Below are positions 28,301 through 34,582 of a stretch of 39,831 nucleotides of DNA, piece by piece. A program made the translations under genes and the position numbers. The stretch comes from a virus: IMG/VR virus record IMGVR_UViG_3300005253_000669, positions 1 through 39,831 of that record. One strand, written 5' to 3'. A model generated the notes under the pieces. It saw only the letters and a list, made by a program, of their open reading frames with translations. It was not told the DNA's origin and did not search any database. The number at the start of each line of letters is the position of its first letter. Positions within the stretch are counted from its first letter, which is position 1.

Positions 28301-29761
28301 TTCCGGGATGATTCACAGCGTAGGGAAGCCTATGAGTGGGATAGAGAACAGCCGGCTGCAATCGTAGAGGCGCATGTGGCCTATGGAATCTTGGCGGACG
28401 AGCGTGGGGCAAGTAGTGCAGAGGTCATGCTGTTCCGGTTTGATGACAAGACCGGGTATAACGATATGCGGACGGGGGTGGCGGAAGACCACGATGCCTT
28501 TCTCAAACCAGTGGACACTGGTCAAGTCCCAATCTGGCGGATTGACGCCCGGTATCGGGTGGAGGATGAGAAGTATGATAGCCTGCCTGTTGAGGGAGAT
28601 GCAAGAGACCGGTTTCTTGTGGCCAACCCAGTTTATCGTAAGGACAGACGCCGTAGGGATGGCTACGAGCAGGGTGTGCCTGAAGCCCTGATTGAAGACC
28701 ATGTTACCCTCTACGAGGAGGAAATCAAGGGCTACCGCCAGGAGCGGTGGCTGCGAGACCACCCCGACTACTACGAGAACGTGTGGCTCAACCCGGACAT
28801 CTTGGGTAACTCCGCCATAGACTTCTCCGTCATTCCCAACGAGGAGTATGACAACATCAGCGACAAGTGGGTCAAGCAGATAGAGGCCCTGGAGGCCATA
28901 ACGGAGAAGGTCAGGTTGCTCACTGGCGGGGCAAAACGGAGTAGGCGTGAGCATTTGCAGGCGGCTCTTTACGCCGCTAACCCCGGCCTTGAAAAGGACA
29001 TGCTGCGCCGGGATGGTTGGAAGCGATTCACGGAAGACCTCTCCCGATACGCCACCAAGAACTGGGTGGAGAAGTTTGCCACCTACTACATGAAGCCCGC
29101 AGCGGGTATGGAGCAGGAACTCTACCTACTTGAGAACTCTGGCCTATCGGATGCCATCGGTGTTGGGGAGTCCACCAAGCACATAGAATCCCTCCGCATC
29201 TCGGTGCGGTATGAGGCGCAAGATAACCTCTACGAGTCCTACGGTGATACTACATCGGCCAGCTATATCTCTGATGAGACCCGGCGTAGCGATGTTCGCA
29301 GGCGGTTGCTGTTGTCCAACCCCACCTATGCGGCTGCCACCTATCGCCGGGACGCCTACGATGAGGGCTTCCCGGACCATCTGATAACCCCCTTCGCTGG
29401 CTTCAGGATGGTGGAGCTGAATAGGCCCGAAGGCTGGAAGAAGTACTGGGCCGATGACCGTTACCTACTGGGAAACCCAGAACTATTTGCCATAGCGAAG
29501 CGGCTACTGTTCTGGGACCGCAAGGTCCCAGACCCGGACAAGGTGCCCTCTGAGGCCTTTGAGCGCACATGGAACGAAGTGTACGACCAGATGCGTCTCC
29601 CGGATGGTAGGGCAGACCGGGATGCCCGGTCTGATTACCGTGGAGACAATCCTGGCTTTGATTTAGAAGGTGCGAGGATTGGTGAGTGGAAGCCCCATGT
29701 GAGACGCACACCCACGGGTAAGAAGAGGTTCGCCTCCCTCATTGAAGAACTGGCCCGCTGA
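22382..29761 (+). CDS. Giant 2459-residue internal virion / ejection-type protein
   Basis: One frame of 7.4 kb between portal and scaffold. The N-terminus is Pro/Glu-rich. Hydrophobic stretches occur at about residues 408-455 (TTAFTLSLVPAMIVGSWAGA and onward), about 495-525 and about 1489-1505 (KSILLYMLIVGLGFEI). Residues 1285-1480 (ALYTLWLGFKPTSAIRNLSQ, RKADEQNVSDAFLAGYSEAK) recall the domain order of large phage polyvalent or internal proteins. From about residue 1600 to the end, degenerate repeats of 60-110 residues recur around a Y..L...R..F...NP.Y...R..AY core. No transglycosylase, polymerase or protease motif is evident. Inferred role: capsid-internal protein ejected with DNA to form a membrane channel. 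GTG overlaps the upstream stop. Confidence 0.7.
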   Translation: MIQRGASRPALDPGAVGGVDLRKKQPKPSLGFGEEGLWTPRQAAAVFFQTYDREQFLNLPEGTMVRHVSNEGGIPRLELVRPPRIAPPEQVFEVTPGAPIPFPAEPRTIREFPRPEELLLPERDITPTEAMIEAEIEAEVIGLRTEQQQFLEQAGEVIDRLFPGLAPVPEAPPPEELDFTAVEALQAQFQEGPEVFLLGLREQGRTEDTEFILQNIFGATEEEVEQFFVPGITELISVVLPEHDPDDVLALLQNRSDLFLNLVQQKGRSQSSQRLLRAMGLEWAEINDIFGTKKVFLTVEGTRKQVTIADNNMALNDQGQEIGRIDPVTQEFVPAEYRIGDTWKAFTAGVGDVAVTAGGALKWLGAEGKGERLGEFGQFLQNQAPADTLGEFTWEHLYNPRWWATKVPRTTAFTLSLVPAMIVGSWAGAAAALPFGVGAFGTFLFRTAGAVALARPMEAALEAGGTYDEALAKGMTNLEAKEAADEVFKRNLALAGVDAAQIALAFAPTPARVFSSLIAKGLVRTTQVGGRFVLAGLSEAGEEFYQEIIQRQALGEEIVWDAEMREVVSLGGIMGLGFQGGGTVYTSIKSRTIEALPANIRTQFDDARDFALSQGLKEARADEAGLDSVADQKEAQTVIEAVVEQARIDELEKEIKPKTKVDKLVWEKTFEQMREDAPQVPVVEVTGVTERIQPNLGGITRLVAGVRNVPGVSVKIQNALDKAVKAITDAAKPGLSVTEREAAGNRLQESLGNLQVLSVETTEVGNTEMATLLEEAASFVARTGTAVEPLLEELAAPAAEGVGRIISVEEARTILRTPPEVPKPPNLSQANAESIEASMVVWAVNEPKRAQRYIDSLTVASTKAYAEALRDKLQAAGEAVPPAGLKRAIGVQPRPPAVPQVAPSPAPPAPGVEPVEVAPIEHKGTEPEGIAIADALGVRFEGIQVGVAEIPSRMMFTDVRETGSTFTANTLEEARTKLADMRAAFAKARPAARPAPRAEPTAPEVFSIEDFAPVEPPLPDQTIPSEAVPDIPHIKDIGIIERVRPTRKVFEKMGLGEEIWKPAFKAEVELNEAREAFRKRLKEVAGWVGKDKERRALVFRELENPGSQVGLTFNEKRAVTWFRDFFNEWADTLNLSQDKRLSNYVTHIFEADITEQLKADQPLDPAISRMLEYKAPKTIFNPFLLERLGARTGLIEDPLKAAEAYSSRQLRVFYYEPLLQKLRLYADAAPGASSRYLKEFAQRLTGRPLKIDEEVNNTIREFADIIAKVPGGSVLANRLRGGNPSGMASYNFTSALYTLWLGFKPTSAIRNLSQHTLILAETGPAHFADGIRLRFTQEGKAAMNDSLVLRSRRAAFVPGIDDSFARGWTDKFREAALFAFRKADEQNVSDAFLAGYSEAKSLIPGADRQVWIDRGDEVAADTQYLYTKLNSFALSQSSIGRVFSVLTTWSENWLELMVKWGKGHPSKVYAAYEEATGTKLPKKNWSATRKSILLYMLIVGLGFEIKDRTRLKALEYTGLTSIRYIADIMGGDFPALEYPGAVADIAAGVVTDDERRLKTGLAQLNPKNLAGIVRQVDAVASGDRDWLTLLLYLEGQDWEVKVLRDKWAPGFRDYEALTNTKDRTAYREANPKVEAKMFVTNRLTTLSTEAARQEALRLIEEHGIDTDLIKGYNKVFGEIAEQAIAILATNKKRLGTFEAVLQEGEEVGYFQMNDFGSEVNKVVRQIGRTKLEQDGDALTRFYLEAKDLWVGYDDLMTNEARKLYRQQFPELEASLYMFGKVSTFENPKSATTLLKLMDKFGIPPEGVRAFTDNPEKYDELFTPLWGLRLKWDETLDQYEAIDEDTDELQRIAQREWLEENPDARMARKEIEVREIFSRLDRPADETIVTQYGEYSEEVFNFSANSPEAKLYRIDHELGEWGQNDKTLGWESLEDENVPVLRIKKDWRDTQAQYDAIDSDDREARDAFMLAHTDFRDDSQRREAYEWDREQPAAIVEAHVAYGILADERGASSAEVMLFRFDDKTGYNDMRTGVAEDHDAFLKPVDTGQVPIWRIDARYRVEDEKYDSLPVEGDARDRFLVANPVYRKDRRRRDGYEQGVPEALIEDHVTLYEEEIKGYRQERWLRDHPDYYENVWLNPDILGNSAIDFSVIPNEEYDNISDKWVKQIEALEAITEKVRLLTGGAKRSRREHLQAALYAANPGLEKDMLRRDGWKRFTEDLSRYATKNWVEKFATYYMKPAAGMEQELYLLENSGLSDAIGVGESTKHIESLRISVRYEAQDNLYESYGDTTSASYISDETRRSDVRRRLLLSNPTYAAATYRRDAYDEGFPDHLITPFAGFRMVELNRPEGWKKYWADDRYLLGNPELFAIAKRLLFWDRKVPDPDKVPSEAFERTWNEVYDQMRLPDGRADRDARSDYRGDNPGFDLEGARIGEWKPHVRRTPTGKKRFASLIEELAR

Positions 29762-29925
29762 TGTGTCAGCAGGGGCTTGAACAGCGTGGTAAAATAGAAC
29801 TCAGTGACAAGGAGCGGCACCTCATAGAGCGGCTCAGGCTTTACCCTCATGGTGTGGTGGAGGTTCTGATGGTGAATGGGCAGCCCGAGCGGACAGTCAA
29901 GATACGGGAGAGCGAAAAGCTCTAA
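29761..29925 (+). CDS. Small hypothetical protein after the giant gene
   Basis: 54 residues: MCQQGLEQRGKIELSDKERH, LIERLRLYPHGVVEVLMVNG, QPERTVKIRESEKL. Its ATG shares the last A of the giant gene stop. A helix-strand-strand layout. It ends 39 bases before a strong terminator, closing the operon. Confidence 0.6.
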   Translation: MCQQGLEQRGKIELSDKERHLIERLRLYPHGVVEVLMVNGQPERTVKIRESEKL

Positions 29926-29964
29926 GCACCTTACCAACTGAATAGGACGCTGACAGAAGAACTG

Positions 29965-30004
29965 AGGCGATTTCTAACCGGAAACGGTTGGGGTCGCCTT
30001 TTTT
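29965..30004 (+). terminator. Strong Rho-independent terminator
   Basis: AGGCGA (29965-29970) pairs with TCGCCT (29994-29999), and the inner AACCG/CGGTT (29976-29980/29985-29989) closes on a GAAA tetraloop. A run of six T (29999-30004) follows. It separates the terminase-portal-giant block from the capsid block. Confidence 0.9.
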
Positions 30005-30031
30005 AATGCTCAAAAACAGGAGGTGAACCAA

Positions 30032-30187
30032 TTGCCTGCTGTATCGGAGAACCAAAGGAAGTTGGCCTGCATCGCCCTTGGAATCAAACGGGGCGAGACA
30101 AAGCCATCCTTCAGCAAGCAGGCGGCCAAGATGGCCGAGAGCATGTCAGAAGCCGACCTCGTTGACTTCTGCAAAAAGAAAGAGTAG
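30032..30187 (+). CDS. DUF3008-like small phage protein
   Basis: 51 residues with a TTG start; AGGAGG lies nine bases upstream, and no ATG or GTG fits. MPAVSENQRKLACIALGIKR, GETKPSFSKQAAKMAESMSE and ADLVDFCKKKE match the compact family MP.VS..QR...G...A...G......S......A..MS..DL.DF. Small proteins of this type are found among phage structural genes; function unknown. Confidence 0.75.
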   Translation: MPAVSENQRKLACIALGIKRGETKPSFSKQAAKMAESMSEADLVDFCKKKE

Positions 30188-30199
30188 GAGGCTACACAA

Positions 30200-30913
30200 A
30201 TGCTGGGCGAAAACGGTCAAGACGCTAAGGGCGATCCCCAGGGAACTGGGCTGACCTCTGGCGACGGAAACGGAAGTACCTCACCCCCCACGAGTTACAC
30301 CCCGGAACAGGCTAACAAACTGGTCAGCGATGCCTTGGCAAAGCAGGGCCGGGAGCACAAGGCGGTGCTCCTCCCGATAACCTCGGAGAGGGACACCCTC
30401 AAAGTGAGTCTCACCAGCAAAGACGGCGAACTTGCCGACATCACCGCTGACCGGGATGCACACAGGACCACCGCTGAAGACCTGGCCAGTGAAGACACCA
30501 CGAGATTCAACATGGTCAAGCGGGAAGGCACCCTAAGAACAGGTGAGGCGACCCTCAAGACAGGTCTTCGGCAACTGGAAGCGGACAAGGTCACTCTAAC
30601 TGCGCGGACTAAGGTGGCAGACGACACTCTACGGGAAATCACCGTGATGGATGTTGCCACAGGGAAGAAGGACGCCAGCGGCAAAGTGCTTGGCAGCCCC
30701 GAGAAGCTCAAGGAAGTGTGCGAGACCATAGGGGCCACAACCGAGGATCAGATTCAGAGTGTTGCCGACACCCTCTGGCCCGATGCCGTGACCACAGCAG
30801 CCGCTCAGTTGAAAATCCTGCCCGGCACAACCTCTGGGGGGGCACAGGGCCTCAACGGGCTCACGCCTGAAGAGAAAGTAAGACGTGGGCTTGCAGCGTT
30901 GAACAAAAGATAA
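30200..30913 (+). CDS. Capsid scaffold / assembly protein
   Basis: 237 residues immediately before the major capsid gene. A Gly/Ser/Thr-rich start (GDPQGTGLTSGDGNGSTSPP), long charged helices (ALAKQGREHKAVLLPITSER, EDTTRFNMVKREGTLRTGEA) and a helical end (LTPEEKVRRGLAALNKR) make the acidic, coiled-coil-rich profile of phage scaffold proteins, which template the procapsid and then leave or are cleaved. No protease motif seen. ATG follows GTAGGAGG. Confidence 0.7.
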   Translation: MLGENGQDAKGDPQGTGLTSGDGNGSTSPPTSYTPEQANKLVSDALAKQGREHKAVLLPITSERDTLKVSLTSKDGELADITADRDAHRTTAEDLASEDTTRFNMVKREGTLRTGEATLKTGLRQLEADKVTLTARTKVADDTLREITVMDVATGKKDASGKVLGSPEKLKEVCETIGATTEDQIQSVADTLWPDAVTTAAAQLKILPGTTSGGAQGLNGLTPEEKVRRGLAALNKR

Positions 30914-30925
30914 GGAGAACAAGTC

Positions 30926-31933
30926 ATGCAGACCTTAGCCCAATACCAACAACTTGATGTAGATGCCATACTGTCGGGTATTGCGGACTGGCTGGTGAAG
31001 GAGAGTCCCATCCTGGGCATACTCCCACAGAAACCCATCCAGGGCAACTCCTACCTGTACAACATCTCCCTGACCCTGCCTACGGCCGCGTGGGTGGCAA
31101 CCGGCCAGCAACTCTCTGAGAGCACCGGCACCTTCGAGCAGAGGAGCACGAACATCTTCACGCTCATTCAGGACGCCCTCACCGACAAGGGTGCCATTGC
31201 CATGAACTCCACCCAGGACCCAGAGGTGGTGGATATGATGCTGGCGGCCCAGGCGATGGCCCATGAGTGGGAAAAGACCTTTATACACGGGCAGACCACC
31301 ACAGGCTCCACCTCCAAGCAGTTCAAGGGGCTTCTGAGGATGATTGCCGAGTTCGAGTCTGCCTCAACCACAGACCTGGATGGGGCGACCGCCGGCGGGG
31401 GTGGGAATAACAGCCAGGTACTGGCGGCCAACGCCACTACCGGGGCGCTCTCGATGGCCCTGATGGACGAGCTGATTGACATGGTGAAGCCCGGCAAGCC
31501 GCACCTGCTGCTCATGTCCCGCCTTTCCCGGCGACGGCTGAACGCTTTGCAGAGGGCGGCGGGCAACGCTGGTATGCAGATGGGCCAGTCGGACCTGTTC
31601 GGCAAGTTCATGGACATGTACGACGGTATTCCCATCCTGGTATCGGACTGGCTGGTGGACAACGTGCCGGATAATAGCTCCAGCGTGCTGACCATCTCCA
31701 CCTACGACTACGATGCCGCCCGGTCAACCGGCAGCAGCCTGGACAACAGCCTGATATTCGCCATGAAACTCGGCGAGCGGGATGTTCAGGGGCTACATTC
31801 GGGCCAGATGGCGCATGAACGGAAAGACTTCACCGAAGACTACAATGCGATACGGAACCGGCTTGTCTGGTATCCGGGTCTCATGTGCGCCAGCAAATTC
31901 AGCTTGGCCGTCCTGACCGGGATGAGCAGCTAA
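30926..31933 (+). CDS. Major capsid protein
   Basis: 335 residues, ATG after AAGGAGAAC. The protein has the HK97-fold order: N-terminal arm, E-loop region (AAWVATGQQLSESTGTFEQR), spine helix (MMLAAQAMAHEWEKTFIHGQ), P-domain strands, and A-domain (LLMSRLSRRRLNALQRAAGN, DGIPILVSDWLVDN). KPHLLLMSRLSRRRL and YDGIPILVSDWL are close to capsid signatures of short-tailed environmental phages. Its place after the scaffold supports the call. Confidence 0.88.
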   Translation: MQTLAQYQQLDVDAILSGIADWLVKESPILGILPQKPIQGNSYLYNISLTLPTAAWVATGQQLSESTGTFEQRSTNIFTLIQDALTDKGAIAMNSTQDPEVVDMMLAAQAMAHEWEKTFIHGQTTTGSTSKQFKGLLRMIAEFESASTTDLDGATAGGGGNNSQVLAANATTGALSMALMDELIDMVKPGKPHLLLMSRLSRRRLNALQRAAGNAGMQMGQSDLFGKFMDMYDGIPILVSDWLVDNVPDNSSSVLTISTYDYDAARSTGSSLDNSLIFAMKLGERDVQGLHSGQMAHERKDFTEDYNAIRNRLVWYPGLMCASKFSLAVLTGMSS

Positions 31934-31959
31934 GGGAAATAAGGAAGTAGGAGATTGAA

Positions 31960-32787
31960 ATGCCAAAACTCAGACAAAGTCTGATTCCGGTAGGGGGCAG
32001 GTACATAGTATTGCCCTCCTACTATGACGGGCAACCAGAGCATGTGTGGGGCAACCTGGAGCTACCAGACCTGTCCGTAGCTGATGCAAGCCAGAAGTAT
32101 GCCCTGGGTGCCCAGTACATTGATGGAGATAGGCGCTTCCGCTACGGTGCCGCAAAGGGCACCCTCAACCCAGACCTGGGTGCCAAAGACACTCAGCCTC
32201 AGCATGTAGCCTTCGCTAACATCGCTGCGGCGGCTGCCCAGTATGCTACGGAGATAGTGATTGATGTGGCAGCCAGCGACGGGCGTGCAGGTGATGGGGT
32301 AATAGCCGTTAATGAGCTTGCTGGTGGATACCTCGTGGTGTTTGATGCCAGCGCTAAGGCGTTTAACAGGCAAATCAAAGCCAACACCGCTGTTGCCACA
32401 GGCGAAATGACCCTGACACTGACCGACCCTATCCCTGTGGCCCTGATTACGGACACCGACCATGGTGAGTGTATGGCGATGTCCTATCGGTACATCACGG
32501 CCTCAGTGGGCGACGTTTATCGTGTGGTCGGAATGCCGCAACTAGTGTACACCTCAGGTCAGTTCGGCTGGTTCCAGGATAGGGGACCTTGCTGGATTGC
32601 GCCGCAGGCTGCGGTTGGCAGCGGGAGCAACAACCTACTCTGTATCTTCCGCAACGATGGGTCTATTGACGAGCTTGACTATACTGCCAATACCAACAAC
32701 AAGGGTCAGATAGCAGGCTTTGTGATGCAACATGCTCAGGCTGGAGGTCAGGGTGCAGCCTTCATCTGGCTGACGATTGCGCCATAA
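31960..32787 (+). CDS. Virion structural protein, possible decoration or head-tail protein
   Basis: 275 residues after the major capsid, with a ribosome site AAGTAGGAG. Predominantly beta: RYIVLPSYYDGQPEHVWGNL, EIVIDVAASDGRAGDGVIAV, GGYLVVFDASAKAFNRQIKA, GEMTLTLTDPIPVALI, and a final GAAFIWLTIAP. The inner part resembles a small beta-barrel. Proteins in this place often decorate the capsid. No family named with confidence. Confidence 0.6.
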   Translation: MPKLRQSLIPVGGRYIVLPSYYDGQPEHVWGNLELPDLSVADASQKYALGAQYIDGDRRFRYGAAKGTLNPDLGAKDTQPQHVAFANIAAAAAQYATEIVIDVAASDGRAGDGVIAVNELAGGYLVVFDASAKAFNRQIKANTAVATGEMTLTLTDPIPVALITDTDHGECMAMSYRYITASVGDVYRVVGMPQLVYTSGQFGWFQDRGPCWIAPQAAVGSGSNNLLCIFRNDGSIDELDYTANTNNKGQIAGFVMQHAQAGGQGAAFIWLTIAP

Positions 32788-32802
32788 GAAAAAGTAACAT
32801 GG

Positions 32803-32838
32803 CAGGCTTTGGGGGGGTGAGCCTGAGAATCATCCCCC
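32803..32838 (+). promoter_or_regulatory. H-type pseudoknot candidate upstream of the next gene
   Basis: CAGGCT (32803-32808) pairs with AGCCTG (32820-32825). The loop contains seven G (32811-32817), and CCCCC (32834-32838) lies just downstream and can pair with them. It falls between the stop of the preceding gene and the GAGGAGG of the next, so it could affect ribosome entry or mRNA stability. Confidence 0.4.
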
Positions 32839-32853
32839 TGTTGAGGAGGCATT

Positions 32854-33093
32854 ATGGCAGAATTTATCCCTTCAATTCCCCTGAGCGAGTTCAAGAAACT
32901 CAAGAGTGAGCAGATACGCAGGCTGAAGTGTGCCGAAATCACATCGGACGGTTCCTACCTGTTCACGTTCATTAACGGCATGTTGGAACCCTCCGGCTTT
33001 CAAAGGAAGGCGGCTGAATACAGGGGGGGGGAGTCCAACGCCATAGGTGGTGAGACCTTAGAGGAAATCCTTAGAGAGGAGGTGGCGGTGTAA
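32854..33093 (+). CDS. Small hypothetical virion-region protein
   Basis: 79 residues, ATG after GAGGAGGC. MAEFIPSIPLSEFKKLKSEQ, IRRLKCAEITSDGSYLFTFI, NGMLEPSGFQRKAAEYRGGE. A helical start and a beta hairpin. It contains a run of nine G (33023-33031) in frame at RGG. Its last base is the A of the next ATG. Role unknown. Confidence 0.6.
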   Translation: MAEFIPSIPLSEFKKLKSEQIRRLKCAEITSDGSYLFTFINGMLEPSGFQRKAAEYRGGESNAIGGETLEEILREEVAV

Positions 33094-33488
33094 TGGCCCA
33101 ATTTGCCAGCGACTGGAAGACAGCGACCCTTGATTTTGACCGTTCATCGGAGTTCACCGGGGATGATGTTGACCAGTTCTCCTCCCTGGTGGACCTCGGG
33201 GAAGGCTACGAGTATCTGTCCGTCTTCATTCCGGCCCTCAGTGCCAGCGGGACTGTCTCCGTATGGGCTCAACGAGATGCGGCAATAGCCACTGTCCCTA
33301 TGGTAATTCATATCCTGGATGATGATGCCACCGGTTCTTTCCTCCATGCAACATCATCGGGGGATGGAGACATATATGTCATCTTCCGCATCGGTGGGGC
33401 ACGGTACGTCAGGATTCGTGCCAATGCCGATCAGACGGCAAACAGACTATTCCAAATCAAGGGCTTCAACCGACAGGCGACTGTGTGA
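33093..33488 (+). CDS. Beta-sandwich virion protein candidate
   Basis: 131 residues, TAATG coupling. Alternating strands: YEYLSVFIPALSASGTVSVW, TVPMVIHILDDDATGSFLHA, GDIYVIFRIGGARYVRIRAN. The pattern is that of a small jelly-roll, as in head-decoration or tail-tip proteins. It has no Cys and no catalytic motif. The location between capsid and adaptor genes suggests a structural role. Confidence 0.6.
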   Translation: MAQFASDWKTATLDFDRSSEFTGDDVDQFSSLVDLGEGYEYLSVFIPALSASGTVSVWAQRDAAIATVPMVIHILDDDATGSFLHATSSGDGDIYVIFRIGGARYVRIRANADQTANRLFQIKGFNRQATV

Positions 33489-33514
33489 CCTTCGGGACGT
33501 GATGGGAGACCTAA

Positions 33515-34579
33515 ATGGCTGATACCTATTCCACCTTAAGAACGGCGATACTCCAGAAGCTGCAAGATACGGGAAGCGCTGACTTCCAAACAGGTGAGAT
33601 AGATGACCGGATGAAGGACGGCCTTCGCCACTTCGCCCGTTATGTCCCCCACATCGTTAGGGTTCCCTACACCATTGAGTCCCGCACCGGGGCCGCCACC
33701 GCCACCACAGCAGGCTCCCTCGTTGACACCGGAGAGTCCCAGTTCCTTGCCGGGGACGTGGGCAAGATAATCCACAACCTCAACGACAACACCTGGGCCG
33801 TGGTAAAGACCTTCACCAGCACCAGCGTCCTTGTGCTCTCCCGCGACATCATGGTGTCCGGGGAAGAGTACGAGATGTACAACAAGGAATGTGTCTCCAA
33901 CAAGCAGATAAACCTTGAGGACGTGGAAGACCCCCTGTGGGTGGAGAGGGTGGAGTTCCCCATCGGCGCGGAGCGTAGCTTCTCCCTCCGGGGCACCATC
34001 CTGACCATCGGGATAGACTTCACCCCGGACGATACCAAGGCCGCTGACGCTAACAAGATAGTCCATGTCTTTTTCGCCAAGAGGCACAAGGTATCACAGC
34101 TTACTGACCTCCTTGGGGCGGTGGACCTCGGCGCTGGTTACAGTGAGGGGGATACCACTATGACGATAGATGAGATAACGAATGACGAGATTGTGGAGGA
34201 AGACCAGGAGTTCACTGTAGCTGGCTTACAGGAAATCTACACCGTCAAGGCTGCTGTCACTATAGCAGGCAGTCAGGCAGATGTGACATTCTTCCCCGGC
34301 TTGGAAGCGGACGTGGCTGAAGACATAGTGGTGACATTCATCCTGTCCACCTTTGAGGGTAAGTACGGCCGCCAGTTGGAGGCCCTGTTCGTGGACTACG
34401 TGGCAGCGATAGCGGCTTCCAGCAAGGCCACCAAATACATCAACGCCATCCCCAAGGGCGGGCCGGGTGTGTCTGGTAGGTTCCAGAGTTGGGCACAGCT
34501 TACCCTTCAGCGAGTCCAGCGAGACCTGATGGCGATGGCCGACCCTCCCCCCAACAAGATATTGACCAGGGCTCGGTAA
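33515..34579 (+). CDS. Head-tail adaptor / connector-like protein
   Basis: 354 residues. The N-terminal helices (YSTLRTAILQKLQDTGSADF, EIDDRMKDGLRHFARYVPHI) and the C-terminal helices (YGRQLEALFVDYVAAIAASS, QLTLQRVQRDLMAMADPPPN) bracket inserted beta regions (SLVDTGESQFLAGDVGKIIH, EITNDEIVEEDQEFTVAGLQ). Four-helix adaptor folds of phages are built this way, docking under the portal. Two beta insertions make it longer than gp6-type adaptors. The call is by layout and position. Confidence 0.55.
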   Translation: MADTYSTLRTAILQKLQDTGSADFQTGEIDDRMKDGLRHFARYVPHIVRVPYTIESRTGAATATTAGSLVDTGESQFLAGDVGKIIHNLNDNTWAVVKTFTSTSVLVLSRDIMVSGEEYEMYNKECVSNKQINLEDVEDPLWVERVEFPIGAERSFSLRGTILTIGIDFTPDDTKAADANKIVHVFFAKRHKVSQLTDLLGAVDLGAGYSEGDTTMTIDEITNDEIVEEDQEFTVAGLQEIYTVKAAVTIAGSQADVTFFPGLEADVAEDIVVTFILSTFEGKYGRQLEALFVDYVAAIAASSKATKYINAIPKGGPGVSGRFQSWAQLTLQRVQRDLMAMADPPPNKILTRAR

Positions 34580-34582
34580 GGC

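Noticed and set aside
32800-32910. 36-codon frame starting at ATG 32799-32801 area
   Set aside because: It overlaps the pseudoknot and the next gene out of frame, without a ribosome site.
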